64,000 nt of DNA from NCBI RefSeq assembly GCF_008477545.1, contig NZ_VORA01000007.1, positions 62,001 to 126,000 on the forward strand, written 5' to 3'. The notes beneath the pieces are model-generated. The model was not told the origin of the DNA and did not search any database. It worked only from the letters and a program-made list of their open reading frames with translations. This stretch comes from Roseibium aestuarii. Lineage in GTDB: Bacteria > Pseudomonadota > Alphaproteobacteria > Rhizobiales > Stappiaceae. Both the position numbers and the translations under genes were made by a program. This document shows positions 1 to 8,358 of the stretch, piece by piece (the first letter of the stretch is position 1; each line of letters opens with the position of its first letter).

Positions 1-2
1 TC

Positions 3-116
3 CACGGCAAGCACCACGAGCGGCCCCTGACGGCCGGCGCGCCGACCATCCTGCGCGAGCCGCACAAGCACGGCGGTCCGATTTCGCGCACCGGGCGGAT
101 CGTTCCGGGCACCTGA
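3..116 (+). CDS. C-terminal end of an unidentified protein (partial)
   Basis: An open frame enters from the left edge and ends at TGA 114-116, leaving 37 residues. The tail is rich in His, Pro and Gly and finishes with GGPISRTGRIVPGT. I do not recognise the family. It converges on the sigma factor gene, with 24 bases between the two stop codons, so it is not that sigma factor's anti-sigma partner in a shared operon. The other two forward frames were compared: one stops at base 28, and one runs on without a stop into the antisense of the sigma gene. The frame given is therefore the likeliest but not certain. Confidence 0.4.
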   Translation, partial: HGKHHERPLTAGAPTILREPHKHGGPISRTGRIVPGT

Positions 117-140
117 GAGTGGGGAGTTCCGGGCTGTCGG

Positions 141-782
141 TCAGTCGACGTCGACGGCCCGGTCGGCTTCCAGGGTCGCGCGCAGCCGATTGAAGGCCAG
201 GCGTATGCGCGACTTCACGGTGCCCAGTGGCAGGCCGATGCGATCGGCGATCTCGCTGTGGCTGAGATCGGTGAAGAAGGCCAGCCGGATCACCTCTTCC
301 TGCTCGGGGGGCAGCGAGCGCAACGCCTCGCGCACCCGTTCCTCGCGCAGGCGGGCATCCATCTCACTGGACACATCGGCCGGGGCCTCGGGCTGGAGCG
401 CCGGATCTTCCCCGTCAATCTCGTCGGACCGGTCGCGCCGCAGCAGGTCGATGCGCCGGTTGCGGGCGATGCGATAAAGCCATGTGCTGGCGGAAGCCTT
501 GCGGGGATCAAAGAGATGCGCCTTGCGCCACAGGGTGGTCATCACGTCCTGCACGATCTCTTCCGCCAGCGCAGCCTCGGCACCTTTCTGCATGAGAAAG
601 CCTTTGAGACGTGGGGCGTAATGATCGAAGAGTTCGGCAAAGGCGATCTTGTCGGCGGACTCGGCCACCTTCACGATCAGCTCTGAGTGATACGACGACA
701 CCGGGGTGCAACTCCATGCTTGCCAGCCCTTCTTATCAGCTTGCGCGGATTTCGGAAGGGCGGATGCCACACTGTCGTCCAA
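141..782 (-). CDS. ECF-type RNA polymerase sigma-70 factor
   Basis: A 213-residue extracytoplasmic-function sigma factor that would direct RNA polymerase to a stress regulon. Region 2 is clear at about residues 48-115 (AEEIVQDVMTTLWRKA, then SASTWLYRIARNRRIDLLRR). Region 4 is at about 155-205 (LPPEQEEVIRLAF, then a helix-turn-helix LSHSEIADRIGLPLGTVKSR). The region-2 wording resembles the RpoE/ChrR-type group (ECF11), which normally has a cupin-type zinc anti-sigma gene directly downstream. Here the downstream neighbour is convergent, so no such partner is visible. The first 30 or so residues are poorly conserved in character, so a shorter start is possible; no internal ATG occurs before region 2. 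Confidence 0.9.
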   Translation of the reverse strand: MDDSVASALPKSAQADKKGWQAWSCTPVSSYHSELIVKVAESADKIAFAELFDHYAPRLKGFLMQKGAEAALAEEIVQDVMTTLWRKAHLFDPRKASASTWLYRIARNRRIDLLRRDRSDEIDGEDPALQPEAPADVSSEMDARLREERVREALRSLPPEQEEVIRLAFFTDLSHSEIADRIGLPLGTVKSRIRLAFNRLRATLEADRAVDVD

Positions 783-892
783 TTTATAGCTTCAGCGTGG
801 CTCTTGAGTTGCCGCGTCGGGCAGCGTGATTTGCGGATGGGAATTGCGCCGAAAGGGCCTCCGTCTCAACCCTTTCGTAACCGACGCCCAGT

Positions 893-909
893 AACCTTAA
901 AGCAAGGTT
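893..909. promoter_or_regulatory. Inverted repeat upstream of the IalB-family gene
   Basis: AACCTT (893-898) and AAGGTT (904-909) form a perfect 6-bp dyad with a 5-base spacer, in the AT-richer stretch between the sigma factor and the IalB-family gene. It could be an operator or a small leader hairpin. No regulator can be named from sequence. Confidence 0.25.
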
Positions 910-975
910 TATGTGCCGAAGGGCATTTTATCAAGAATGTGCAAGGCATTCGCAACCCTAAACGGTGTGGAGATG

Positions 976-1482
976 ATGCAAGCAAAAACGCTGATGGCAG
1001 GCCTTCTCGGCCTTCTGGTATCTGGTGCAGCGGCTTCTGCCCAAGACGCAAAGCTCTTGGAAAAGCACAAGGACTGGTTCGCATTCGCCCATGCCGGCAG
1101 CAATGGCAAGGTGTGTTACGCGCTCTCCGTTCCGACGAAGATGCTGCCCGGCGATCGTAACCATGGCGATGTGTTCTTCTTCGTGTCGACCCGTCCGGGC
1201 GAAGGCGTGAAGGAAGAGCCGAGTTTCCTCGTGGGCTACCCCTTCAAGGATGGTGCGCCGGTCGTGGTGGACGTGGATGGCAAGAAATTCAACATGTTCT
1301 CCAAGAACGACGGCGCGTGGATCGACAATGCGGCCACCGAGGCCCAACTGATTGCCGCCATGAAGGCCGGTCGCGAGATGAACGTGGAAGGCGAGAGCCA
1401 GCGCGGCACCAAGACCAGCTACGCCTTCTCGCTGTCGGGGATCACCGCTGCGATCACCACCGCGGAAAACGCCTGCAAGTAA
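976..1482 (+). CDS. Invasion-associated locus B (IalB) family exported protein
   Basis: A 168-residue exported protein. The N terminus is a classical signal peptide (MQAKTLMAGLLGLLVSGAA, then ASA-Q with cleavage near residue 22). The mature part carries the IalB fold pattern: a Cys in KVCYALS, an FFFVSTRPGEG strand, the VGYPFKDGAPVVVDVDG hairpin and a final Cys in ENACK, so a disulfide is likely. IalB was named in Bartonella, but relatives are common in non-pathogenic Hyphomicrobiales, and a periplasmic role without known activity is the safe reading. Two adjacent ATGs (973, 976) compete; the GGAG at 969-972 is very close to both, and 976 was chosen for spacing. The longer frame from 913 would bury the signal peptide. 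Confidence 0.8.
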   Translation: MQAKTLMAGLLGLLVSGAAASAQDAKLLEKHKDWFAFAHAGSNGKVCYALSVPTKMLPGDRNHGDVFFFVSTRPGEGVKEEPSFLVGYPFKDGAPVVVDVDGKKFNMFSKNDGAWIDNAATEAQLIAAMKAGREMNVEGESQRGTKTSYAFSLSGITAAITTAENACK

Positions 1483-1501
1483 GGCGACCCTGCGACGGAT
1501 C

Positions 1502-1546
1502 CGAAGGGGCTTTCCATGCCGGTAGGTCGGCGGGAGAGCCCCTTCG
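1502..1546 (+). terminator. Hairpin terminator after the IalB-family gene
   Basis: A 14-bp stem (1502-1515 with 1533-1546, one G-U pair) and a 17-base loop start 20 bases after the stop codon. It ends in CCCCTTCG with only a weak T-rich tail (CTTGTCC), so termination may be inefficient or Rho-assisted. Confidence 0.55.
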
Positions 1547-1862
1547 CTTGTCCGGTCATGGCAGCCATGCGGCCTGCACCGGGGCGGATCCCTTGATTTT
1601 TCCCCGCGCTTGTGGTTTTCAGACGAGCTGAAGACAGGCTGACCGTTGGGTCGGCCATTTGCCGTTTGCGGCAGGGGTCATACGCGCCGGGCATGCCCGG
1701 GCGCCGGCAGGCCCGATCGACGCGGTTCCCGATACGCTTCGGACAGTTGCTCCGGATGCGCGAGGCGACCCGCCCGGTTTGAGCCAGCAGACCAGGAACG
1801 CGACTTTTGACGGCCAGGTCCCTCGGGTGTTCGAGGCCGGCCGCTGGACGGATCAGACAGAC
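1547..1862. other. Intergenic region before rlmN
   Basis: About 316 bases with no gene I can support. The rlmN frame is open back to 1659, but the extra 68 residues look like translated non-coding DNA and homologues begin near 1863. No clear -35/-10 pair was found; the rlmN promoter probably lies here. Confidence 0.5.
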
Positions 1863-3101
1863 ATGGCGACGACGCTCGACATCGCGCGGGACAATCCCAA
1901 CGCGCAAACCATCGTGGCATCCCCTCAGCCGATCAAGGTGATGAGCGAGGACAAGCCGCCGCTCATCGGCCTGAGCCGCGAGGAGCTGGCCGAGGCGATG
2001 GCGCTGGTGGATGTGCCGGAAAAGCAGCGCCGCATGCGTGCGTCCCAGCTGTGGCACTGGCTCTATGTGCGCGGCGTCTCCGACTTCTCGCACATGACCA
2101 ATGTGGCAAAGGATCTTCGGGCACGGCTCGACGAGGTCTTCTCCATTGCCCGTCCGGAAATGGTCGACGAGCAGATTTCCGTCGATGGCACCCGCAAGTG
2201 GCTGTTCCGCTTCCCCGCCCGCGGCGCCGGGCGTCCGGTCGAGGTGGAGACGGTCTACATTCCGGAAGAGGGGCGCGGCACGCTTTGCGTCTCCTCTCAG
2301 GTAGGCTGCACCCTGACCTGCACCTTCTGCCACACCGGCACCCAGAAGATGGTTCGCAACCTGACGTCGGAAGAGATCCTCGCTCAGGTGCTGATGGCCC
2401 GTGACCGGCTCGGCGACTTCCCCGACGCGACCACGCCCCAGGGCGCGATCGTGCCGAGCGAAGGCCGCATGGTGACCAACATCGTGATGATGGGCATGGG
2501 CGAGCCGCTCTACAATTTCGAGAACGTCAAGAAGGCGCTGCTGATCGCCTCCGATGGGGACGGCCTGTCCCTGTCGAAGCGCCGCATTACCCTGTCGACC
2601 TCGGGCGTCGTGCCGGAAATCTTCCGCACCGGCGACGAGATCGGCTGCATGCTCGCCATCTCCCTGCATGCGGTGCGTGACGAGGACCGGGATATCCTGG
2701 TGCCGATCAACAAGAAGTGGCCGATCAAGGAGCTTCTCGACGCCTGCCGCAACTATCCGGGCCTGTCCAATGCCAAGCGCATCACCTTCGAATATGTGAT
2801 GCTGAAGGACATCAACGACAGCAATCAGGACGCGCTGGAGCTGGTGCGTCTGCTGAAGGGGATTCCGGCGAAGATCAACCTGATCCCCTTCAACCCCTGG
2901 CCGGGCTCGCAATATGCCTGCTCCGACTGGGAGCGGATCGAGGAATTCGCCGATATCGTCAACCGGGCCGGTTACGCCTCGCCGATCCGCACGCCGCGCG
3001 GCCGCGACATCTTTGCCGCCTGCGGCCAGCTGAAGTCGGCCTCCGAGCGCATGCGCAAGAAGGATCGCGACGCGGCCACCGCCGCCGGCACCGCTGCCTG
3101 A
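1863..3101 (+). CDS. rlmN: Dual-specificity 23S rRNA A2503 / tRNA A37 C2-methyltransferase RlmN
   Basis: Radical-SAM enzyme, 412 residues, which methylates C2 of A2503 in 23S rRNA and of A37 in some tRNAs using two SAM molecules and a 4Fe-4S cluster. The cluster motif CTLTCTFC is at residues 149-156 (Cys149, 153, 156). Other family markers are [19 protein letters not shown] (SAM binding), ITLSTSG, LAISLHA and, near the C terminus, FAACGQL, which supplies the methyl-carrying Cys. The ATG at 1863 gives the usual family length, and the [11 protein letters not shown] start agrees with the family. It is followed by a perfect terminator at 3140, so it ends its own transcript. Confidence 0.97.
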   Translation: MATTLDIARDNPNAQTIVASPQPIKVMSEDKPPLIGLSREELAEAMALVDVPEKQRRMRASQLWHWLYVRGVSDFSHMTNVAKDLRARLDEVFSIARPEMVDEQISVDGTRKWLFRFPARGAGRPVEVETVYIPEEGRGTLCVSSQVGCTLTCTFCHTGTQKMVRNLTSEEILAQVLMARDRLGDFPDATTPQGAIVPSEGRMVTNIVMMGMGEPLYNFENVKKALLIASDGDGLSLSKRRITLSTSGVVPEIFRTGDEIGCMLAISLHAVRDEDRDILVPINKKWPIKELLDACRNYPGLSNAKRITFEYVMLKDINDSNQDALELVRLLKGIPAKINLIPFNPWPGSQYACSDWERIEEFADIVNRAGYASPIRTPRGRDIFAACGQLKSASERMRKKDRDAATAAGTAA

Positions 3102-3139
3102 CCATCCGTCGGCCTGCGGCCTTGCCGAGCCTTTGATCA

Positions 3140-3173
3140 GGGGATCACTCTCGCGTGAGGGTGGTCCCCTTTT
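3140..3173 (+). terminator. Rho-independent terminator of rlmN
   Basis: A 13-bp stem (3140-3152 with 3157-3169) closed by a GCGT loop and followed by TTTT at 3170-3173. This is a strong intrinsic terminator 38 bases past the rlmN stop. Confidence 0.9.
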
Positions 3174-3283
3174 CCGTGAGGAAAGCGTGTCTTTGGCTGA
3201 GCGAACCGTGATTTGTGCGGAGGGGCGAGTGGGTGCATTCTCACGACGTCGGCCGATCGGCGGCCGGTTGAGGAGACCCTGTG

Positions 3284-3778
3284 ATGTCCCTGTCCCATGC
3301 CGCAGACCCCCATGCTTCCCTGTTCCCGCCCCTCGTGGTGCGCACCCTGATCACCGCCGTGGTCGCGGGTCTTGCGGCCGACATCGCCTGGGAGGTCTGG
3401 GCGCGCCTGCTCACGCCACTCTGGGTCGGTGGGCCGCTTGAGCCGGCCGGTCTGGTGCAATCGGTCTTCGGGCTCGGCAGCCGGTTCGTCGCCGAGCTGA
3501 TCCACGGCTTCGTCGGGATCGTTGCCTATCCGCTGGGCTATCTGTTCGTCGCCCGTCCCATTGCCCGGGTCATCACCCCCTTCCTGCCGTGGTGGGTGGT
3601 CGGTCTCGGCTTTGGTGTGGGGCTGTGGATCTTCGCGCTCTACGTCATGGCGCATCTGATCGCCGGTCTGCCTGTCTTCCTCGGGTTCATTCCGCTTACC
3701 TGGGCATCGCTTGTCGGGCATCTCATCTTCGGGGTCGTCTGTGCCGCCGTGGTGCGGATGAGAGAGCGCAACTCATAG
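3284..3778 (+). CDS. Conserved-looking four-helix membrane protein, unknown function
   Basis: A 164-residue inner-membrane protein with about four hydrophobic helices, near residues 20-40, 60-85, 100-125 and 130-152, and a short basic C terminus. I do not recognise a named family; the small size and helix spacing suggest a structural or stress-related membrane protein rather than a transporter. Start choice: AGGAG at 3271-3275 lies 8 bases before ATG 3284 and 5 before an in-frame GTG at 3281, and the ATG is preferred. It stands alone between the rlmN terminator and a non-coding stretch before the TetR gene. Confidence 0.75.
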   Translation: MSLSHAADPHASLFPPLVVRTLITAVVAGLAADIAWEVWARLLTPLWVGGPLEPAGLVQSVFGLGSRFVAELIHGFVGIVAYPLGYLFVARPIARVITPFLPWWVVGLGFGVGLWIFALYVMAHLIAGLPVFLGFIPLTWASLVGHLIFGVVCAAVVRMRERNS

Positions 3779-4125
3779 GTTTACCGCACTGCGGCATTGA
3801 TGGGACGGCACCGGAGCGGCGCTGTCCCGTCGGGTTCGGGGCAAATTTTCCCTAACTCTGACGTGAGGGAAAGGTTTCGTTTCGCCCCGGCAAGCATTCG
3901 TCGAAAAGGGCAATTGCCCTAGATAATTGCAAATGCTTGCGAAACTGCCGAAATTACACTCTGGTTACAATTTGCTATTCAGACCGTTTCATGTAGAGTG
4001 AGCGCGGATGGGAGGCATCCAATTCAGGTCATGGGAGTTGACCTGAAGACTGGGAGCAATGAAACCGTAGACGTGGTGGTTTACGTCTTGCGGGATCCTC
4101 CTCGAACTGGAGACGGATCTGGCGC
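3779..4125. other. Intergenic region upstream of the TetR gene
   Basis: Notably AT-richer than the flanking genes. It holds a 7-bp dyad, TTTCCCT (3847-3853) with AGGGAAA (3866-3872), and then AT-rich sequence around 3915-3990 that is a plausible promoter zone for the TetR gene. No protein gene or RNA is supported. Confidence 0.45.
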
Positions 4126-4734
4126 ATGGCACTGGCAGAACAGAAGAACAGGCAAATTCTCGACGCGGCGATTGCAGAGTTCAAGGAAAAGGGTTTCCTT
4201 GGCGCAAGCATGGACCGGATTTCGGAACGGGCGCAGGTCTCCAAGCGCACGGTCTACAATCACTTCGAGAGCAAGGAAGCCCTGTTCCAGCAGATCAATG
4301 CCTGCCTGTTCGAGAAGCTGAAGGCCAATCTGTGCATCGAGTTCGACGCGGACAAGCCGGCCAAGGACGAGCTGCTGCGGCTCGGCTGGGCCCAGGGCAA
4401 GCTGCTTCTGGATGCCGAAATGCTGAGCATGGTGCGCATGCTGCTCGGTGAGGTGCTGCGCGCCCCCGATCTCACGGCCAAGCTCAACCGCCGCATGGAT
4501 CTGGTACGCATCGTCGCCAGCTTCCTGGAAGGCGGTGTACGGGCCGGCAAGCTTTCCATTCCCAACACCATCGTGGCCGCAGAGCAGTTCCTCGGCATGA
4601 TCAAGGAACGGGCCTTCTATCCGCAGATCTTCCGGGAGCGGATGATTTCGGAAACGGAGTTTGCCGCGATCCTCGAAGATACGGTGAATGTCTTCCTCGC
4701 CTCTTACGGCGCGCGCCAGCCGGTGACCGCCTGA
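4126..4734 (+). CDS. TetR/AcrR family transcriptional regulator
   Basis: A 202-residue one-component repressor-type regulator. The N-terminal helix-turn-helix is unmistakable at residues 8-55 (ILDAAIAEFKEKGF, ASMDRISERAQVSKRTVYNH, FESKEALF). The C-terminal ligand and dimer domain (about 80-195) resembles the AefR-like subgroup, with an IKERAFYPQIF stretch. The ligand is unknown. There is no transporter or enzyme alongside; the next gene is argG after 257 bases, so the regulon is probably elsewhere or autoregulatory. GGAGACGG at 4109-4116 is a usable ribosome binding site for ATG 4126. Confidence 0.92.
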   Translation: MALAEQKNRQILDAAIAEFKEKGFLGASMDRISERAQVSKRTVYNHFESKEALFQQINACLFEKLKANLCIEFDADKPAKDELLRLGWAQGKLLLDAEMLSMVRMLLGEVLRAPDLTAKLNRRMDLVRIVASFLEGGVRAGKLSIPNTIVAAEQFLGMIKERAFYPQIFRERMISETEFAAILEDTVNVFLASYGARQPVTA

Positions 4735-4750
4735 GGGTGACGGCCTGAGA

Positions 4751-4774
4751 CCGGGCACCGCCCATGGTGTCCGG
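4751..4774 (+). terminator. Possible terminator after the TetR gene
   Basis: A 9-bp stem (4751-4759 with 4766-4774, one G-U pair) and a 6-base loop lie 17 bases after the TetR stop. No T-tract follows, so this is only a candidate. Confidence 0.35.
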
Positions 4775-4991
4775 CTGCCATTTCCGATCCCCTGCAACTG
4801 CCCTTGCGCAAAGCGAGGGCATGGGCTCCCAGGGCCTCGTGCCGGGTGAGGTAAGCCGTCGCATCGCCGGCAGAACCGGCGCAATTTCGTCCATTCGCCC
4901 CTTGCGCCGCGCGCCAGTGCAGCTAAATTGCGCCGAACTTTCACGAGGGGCGCCCGACGCCCCCATCTGATCTCGAACGGACCGAATTCCC

Positions 4992-6209
4992 ATGGCACAT
5001 GGTGACATCAAGAAGGTCGTGCTTGCCTATTCCGGCGGCCTCGACACCTCCATCATCCTGAAGTGGCTGCAGACCGAGCTGGGCGCCGAAGTGGTGACCT
5101 TCACCGCCGACCTGGGCCAGGGCGAGGAACTGGAACCGGCACGCAAGAAGGCCGAGATGCTCGGCATCAAGGAAATCTTCATCGAAGACGTTCGTGAAGA
5201 ATTCGTCCGTGACTTCGTGTTCCCGATGTTCCGCGCCAACGCCGTCTATGAAGGCGTCTATCTGCTCGGCACGTCGATCGCCCGTCCGCTGATCTCCAAG
5301 CACCTGATCGAGATCGCCAAGAAGACCGGTGCCGATGCCATCGCCCATGGCGCGACCGGCAAGGGCAACGACCAGGTCCGCTTCGAGCTGTCCGCCTATG
5401 CGCTGAACCCGGACATCAAGATCATCGCCCCCTGGCGCGACTGGTCCTTCAAGTCCCGTACCGACCTGCTGGATTTCGCCGAGAAGCACCAGATCCCGGT
5501 TGCCAAGGACAAGAAGGGCGAGGCTCCGTTCTCCGTCGACGCCAACCTGCTGCACTCCTCGTCCGAGGGCAAGGTGCTGGAAGATCCGGCCGTCGAGGCT
5601 CCGGAATACGTGCATATGCGCACGATCTCTCCGGAAACCGCTCCGGACAAGCCGACCATCATCAAGATCGGCTTCGAGCGCGGTGACGCGGTCTCCATCA
5701 ACGGTGAGCGTCTGTCCCCGGCAAACCTGCTGGCCAAGCTGAACGACTATGGCCGTGACAACGGCATCGGCCGTCTCGACCTGGTCGAGAACCGCTTCGT
5801 CGGCATGAAGAGCCGCGGCGTCTACGAAACCCCGGGCGGCACGATCCTGCTGGCCGCACACCGCGCGATGGAATCCATCACGCTCGACCGGGGTGCAGCC
5901 CACCTGAAGGACGAGATCATGCCGCGTTATGCGGAGCTGATCTACTTCGGCTTCTGGTTCTCTCCGGAGCGCGAGATGCTGCAGGCCCTGATCGACAAGA
6001 GCCAGGAACACGTCGAAGGCGAAGTGACCCTGAAGCTCTACAAGGGCAACGTCATCGTCACCGGCCGCGAAAGCCCGAAGTCGCTCTATTCCGACGCTCT
6101 GGTCACCTTCGAGGACGACCACGGCGCCTACGACCAGAAGGACGCAGCCGGCTTCATCAAGCTGAACGCCCTGCGCCTGCGCACCCTGGCCAAGCGCGAC
6201 CGGACCTGA
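4992..6209 (+). CDS. argG: Argininosuccinate synthase
   Basis: Joins citrulline and aspartate with ATP to give argininosuccinate, the penultimate step of arginine synthesis. It has 405 residues, the usual length. The PP-loop AYSGGLDTS is at residues 12-20, [14 protein letters not shown] at about 118-131, and the C-terminal helix [12 protein letters not shown] is present. It is transcribed alone: upstream is a 257-base gap containing a small GC hairpin (4947-4963) just before the gene, and downstream is a strong terminator. argJ, another arginine gene, lies at the far right edge, so the pathway is dispersed. Confidence 0.98.
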   Translation: MAHGDIKKVVLAYSGGLDTSIILKWLQTELGAEVVTFTADLGQGEELEPARKKAEMLGIKEIFIEDVREEFVRDFVFPMFRANAVYEGVYLLGTSIARPLISKHLIEIAKKTGADAIAHGATGKGNDQVRFELSAYALNPDIKIIAPWRDWSFKSRTDLLDFAEKHQIPVAKDKKGEAPFSVDANLLHSSSEGKVLEDPAVEAPEYVHMRTISPETAPDKPTIIKIGFERGDAVSINGERLSPANLLAKLNDYGRDNGIGRLDLVENRFVGMKSRGVYETPGGTILLAAHRAMESITLDRGAAHLKDEIMPRYAELIYFGFWFSPEREMLQALIDKSQEHVEGEVTLKLYKGNVIVTGRESPKSLYSDALVTFEDDHGAYDQKDAAGFIKLNALRLRTLAKRDRT

Positions 6210-6234
6210 TCCGGACCATTGCCATCCCATTGAG

Positions 6235-6260
6235 CGGGGCGCCTTCGGGCGCCCCGTTTG
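6235..6260 (+). terminator. Rho-independent terminator of argG
   Basis: A 9-bp GC stem (6235-6243 with 6248-6256) is capped by a stable TTCG tetraloop and followed by TTTG. It starts 26 bases after the argG stop. Confidence 0.85.
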
Positions 6261-6342
6261 CGTTTCGGGTGAATTTTCCGTGTCCCTCGCGCGATGGTGG
6301 TGCTTGTCCCTGCGCGCGAGGCGCCTATCTCTGCCATGAGAG

Positions 6343-6368
6343 GGAACCAACGCATGCATCAAGCCGTT
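6343..6368 (+). promoter_or_regulatory. EcfG-type (general stress response) promoter of tspO
   Basis: GGAAC at 6343-6347, a 17-base spacer and CGTT at 6365-6368 match the published alphaproteobacterial EcfG consensus GGAAC-N16/17-CGTT exactly. A transcript starting near 6375 would have a short leader with GGAG at 6388-6391 before ATG 6398. The same search of the other intergenic regions by eye gave no other exact match. Confidence 0.65.
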
Positions 6369-6397
6369 GTGTTGCCAAAGGAAATCTGGAGATTAAC

Positions 6398-6847
6398 ATG
6401 AAAAAGGCGCTGAGCCTTGCGGGCTTTCTCGCCCTTGTCGTCGGCGGCGGGCTGGCGATCGGCTTTCTGTTCATGCCCGGCGCCTGGTATCAGGGACTGG
6501 AAAAGCCGGCCTTCACCCCGCCGGGCTGGCTGTTCGGCCCGGCCTGGACCACGCTCTACGTGCTGATCGCCATCGCCGGCTGGCGCACGTGGCTGAGCGG
6601 AGACCGGGGTGCCATGCGCCTCTGGATGATCCAGCTGCTGCTGAACTTCATGTGGTCGCCGATCGTCTTCGGGCTGAACAACCTGCTCTGCGGCCTGGTC
6701 GTGATCCTGGCCATGTGGGTGTCGATCCTGGCCTTCATCGGCAATCGCTGGTCGCGGGATATGGTCGCGGCGGCGCTGTTCCTGCCCTATCTCGGCTGGG
6801 TCAGCTTCGCGACCTATCTGAATGCGGGGCTGGTCGTCCTGAACTGA
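6398..6847 (+). CDS. tspO: TspO/MBR family tryptophan-rich sensory protein
   Basis: A 149-residue five-helix membrane protein. TspO binds tetrapyrroles such as porphyrins and is linked to oxidative and photo-oxidative stress. Family hallmarks are visible: GLEKPAFTPPGWLFGPAWT in the first loop and helix 2, LLLNFMWSPIVFGL, and the C-terminal YLGWVSFATYLNAGLVVLN. The frame is open further upstream, but GGAG at 6388-6391 with 6-base spacing fixes ATG 6398, the usual family length. The EcfG-type promoter directly upstream suggests induction under general stress. Confidence 0.95.
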   Translation: MKKALSLAGFLALVVGGGLAIGFLFMPGAWYQGLEKPAFTPPGWLFGPAWTTLYVLIAIAGWRTWLSGDRGAMRLWMIQLLLNFMWSPIVFGLNNLLCGLVVILAMWVSILAFIGNRWSRDMVAAALFLPYLGWVSFATYLNAGLVVLN

Positions 6848-6856
6848 CGCCCTTCA

Positions 6857-6884
6857 AGGCCGCTCCCATCCGGGGCGGCCTTTT
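6857..6884 (+). terminator. Terminator between tspO and folK
   Basis: A 10-bp stem (6857-6866 with 6872-6881), a 5-base loop and TTTT at 6881-6884. It serves tspO; folK converges on it from the other side. Confidence 0.85.
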
Positions 6885-6904
6885 CGCATGTATCGACCGT
6901 TTGC

Positions 6905-7405
6905 TCAGTCGTCCAGACGGACGATCTGATCCTGATCGGGGCAGTGGCCCAAGGCTTCATGGGCGGTTCGCCCGTCGCCCAGCGGCGCGTCCGGCCAGAT
7001 CTCGGCCAGGGGCACCAGAACGAAGGCGCGCTCGCCCATGCGGGGATGGGGCAGGGTGAGGTGGTCCTCGTCGAGCCTTTCCAGTCCGTAGATCAGAACG
7101 TCGATGTCGATGATCCGGGGGCCCCAGCGGATGTCGCGCACCCGGCCCAGCTCCTTTTCGACGGCCAGACACCGGTCCAGCAGATCGCGGGGGCCAAGCT
7201 CGGTCTCGATGACCACGCAGGCATTGCGGTAGTCATCCTGCGGCACGGGGCCCCAGGGCGGCGTCCGGTAGTCGGACGAGCGGGCAATCAGCCGCAGACC
7301 CGGCGTGGCCTGAAGGCGGCGCAGGGCCTCGTCCAGGTTCCGGCGGGTGTCGCCCAGATTGGATCCGAGGCCGAGCGCGGCCCGAACGGAGGGTCTGGAA
7401 GTCAC
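6905..7405 (-). CDS. folK: 2-amino-4-hydroxy-6-hydroxymethyldihydropteridine diphosphokinase
   Basis: Transfers pyrophosphate from ATP to 6-hydroxymethyl-dihydropterin in folate synthesis. It is 166 residues long, with the N-terminal GLGSNLGD, the substrate-loop wording YRTPPWGP, and the HPPK signature around RWGPRIIDIDVLIYG (about residues 94-108) followed by LPHPRMGERAFVL. It begins at GTG 7405, which overlaps the folP stop by 4 bases, so translation is coupled and the two enzymes act consecutively. Confidence 0.97.
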   Translation of the reverse strand: MTSRPSVRAALGLGSNLGDTRRNLDEALRRLQATPGLRLIARSSDYRTPPWGPVPQDDYRNACVVIETELGPRDLLDRCLAVEKELGRVRDIRWGPRIIDIDVLIYGLERLDEDHLTLPHPRMGERAFVLVPLAEIWPDAPLGDGRTAHEALGHCPDQDQIVRLDD

Positions 7406-8232
7406 GGAACAATCCTCTCGCGGCGCATGGCGGCCTGAATGCGCACCGCATCGGCATGGGGCTTCACGTCGTGCACGCGGACAATCGCGGCGCCGCGCTC
7501 CACGGCCAGAAGGTGGAAGGCGAGGGAGCCGAAGAGCCGGTCTCCGACTTCGGCGTCCAGTGCCGCGCCGATCATGCGCTTGCGCGAGGCGCCGGCCAGG
7601 ATCGGAAGGCCGTGGCGGCCAAGGTCGTCCTGCCGGTTCAGGATCACGAAATTCTGGTCCATGGTCTTGCCGAAGCCGTAGCCCGGGTCGAGAATCTGGC
7701 GCTCGCGCGCAATGCCGGCCCTGCCGGCCAGCTCCATGGAGCGCTCGAAGAACCGGTGAATGTCGCTCATCACGTCGAGATGAGGGTCAGTCTCCAGTCG
7801 GTTGTGCATCATGACCACGTGAACGCCGGCCTCCGCGACCGCGTCGGCCATCTCTGGATCCTTTTGCAGACCCCAGACGTCATTGACGATCACGGCACCG
7901 GCGGCACAGGCACGCCGGGCGATCTCCGCCTTGTAGGTGTCGATGGAAACCGGAACGCCGAGCGCGCAGACGGCCGGCAGGACAGGGGCAAGGCGGGCCC
8001 ATTCGTCCTCGGGGCTGACGACGGGGGCGCCCGGTCTGGTGCTTTCACCGCCAATGTCGAGAATGTCCGCGCCCTCGGCGATCATCCTGCGTGCATGGTC
8101 GAGGGCAGCTTGCCCGCTGTCGTGGCGCCCGCCGTCGGAGAAGGAATCCGGGGTCACGTTCAGGATGCCCATCACATGGGCCCGGCCGGGCGGCATGGAG
8201 CCGGGCAGCTCATAGGCGGTGCAGGCAGGCAT
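7402..8232 (-). CDS. folP: Dihydropteroate synthase
   Basis: Condenses the folK product with p-aminobenzoate; this is the sulfonamide target. Diagnostic sequences: MGILNVTPDSFSDGG near residues 20-35, GADILDIGGESTRPG, NDVWGLQ and GASRKRMIG. The frame extends to 8307, but ATG 8232 was chosen: GAGGA precedes it by 7 bases and the resulting 276 residues match the family, whereas the extra 25 residues are rich in Arg and Asp with no ribosome binding site. It is the first gene of a folP-folK pair. Confidence 0.95.
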   Translation of the reverse strand: MPACTAYELPGSMPPGRAHVMGILNVTPDSFSDGGRHDSGQAALDHARRMIAEGADILDIGGESTRPGAPVVSPEDEWARLAPVLPAVCALGVPVSIDTYKAEIARRACAAGAVIVNDVWGLQKDPEMADAVAEAGVHVVMMHNRLETDPHLDVMSDIHRFFERSMELAGRAGIARERQILDPGYGFGKTMDQNFVILNRQDDLGRHGLPILAGASRKRMIGAALDAEVGDRLFGSLAFHLLAVERGAAIVRVHDVKPHADAVRIQAAMRRERIVP

Positions 8233-8358
8233 GGGAGGGTCCTCGTCGTCGCGGTCCGGCCAGGCGGACATGTGGCGGGTGATGCCGGGTTTCCGGGAGG
8301 AGGTCAAGACGCAGCGGCGGCCGCAGGTGGAAATGATCCGCTTTGGCCTGCCGGCCGG

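Noticed and set aside
839-867. An EcfG-like promoter (GGAATT, 16 bases, CGTCTC) upstream of the IalB-family gene
   Set aside because: Both elements deviate from consensus and the leader would be about 100 bases.
1659-1862. A longer N terminus for RlmN
   Set aside because: The 68 extra residues look like translated non-coding DNA and exceed the family length.
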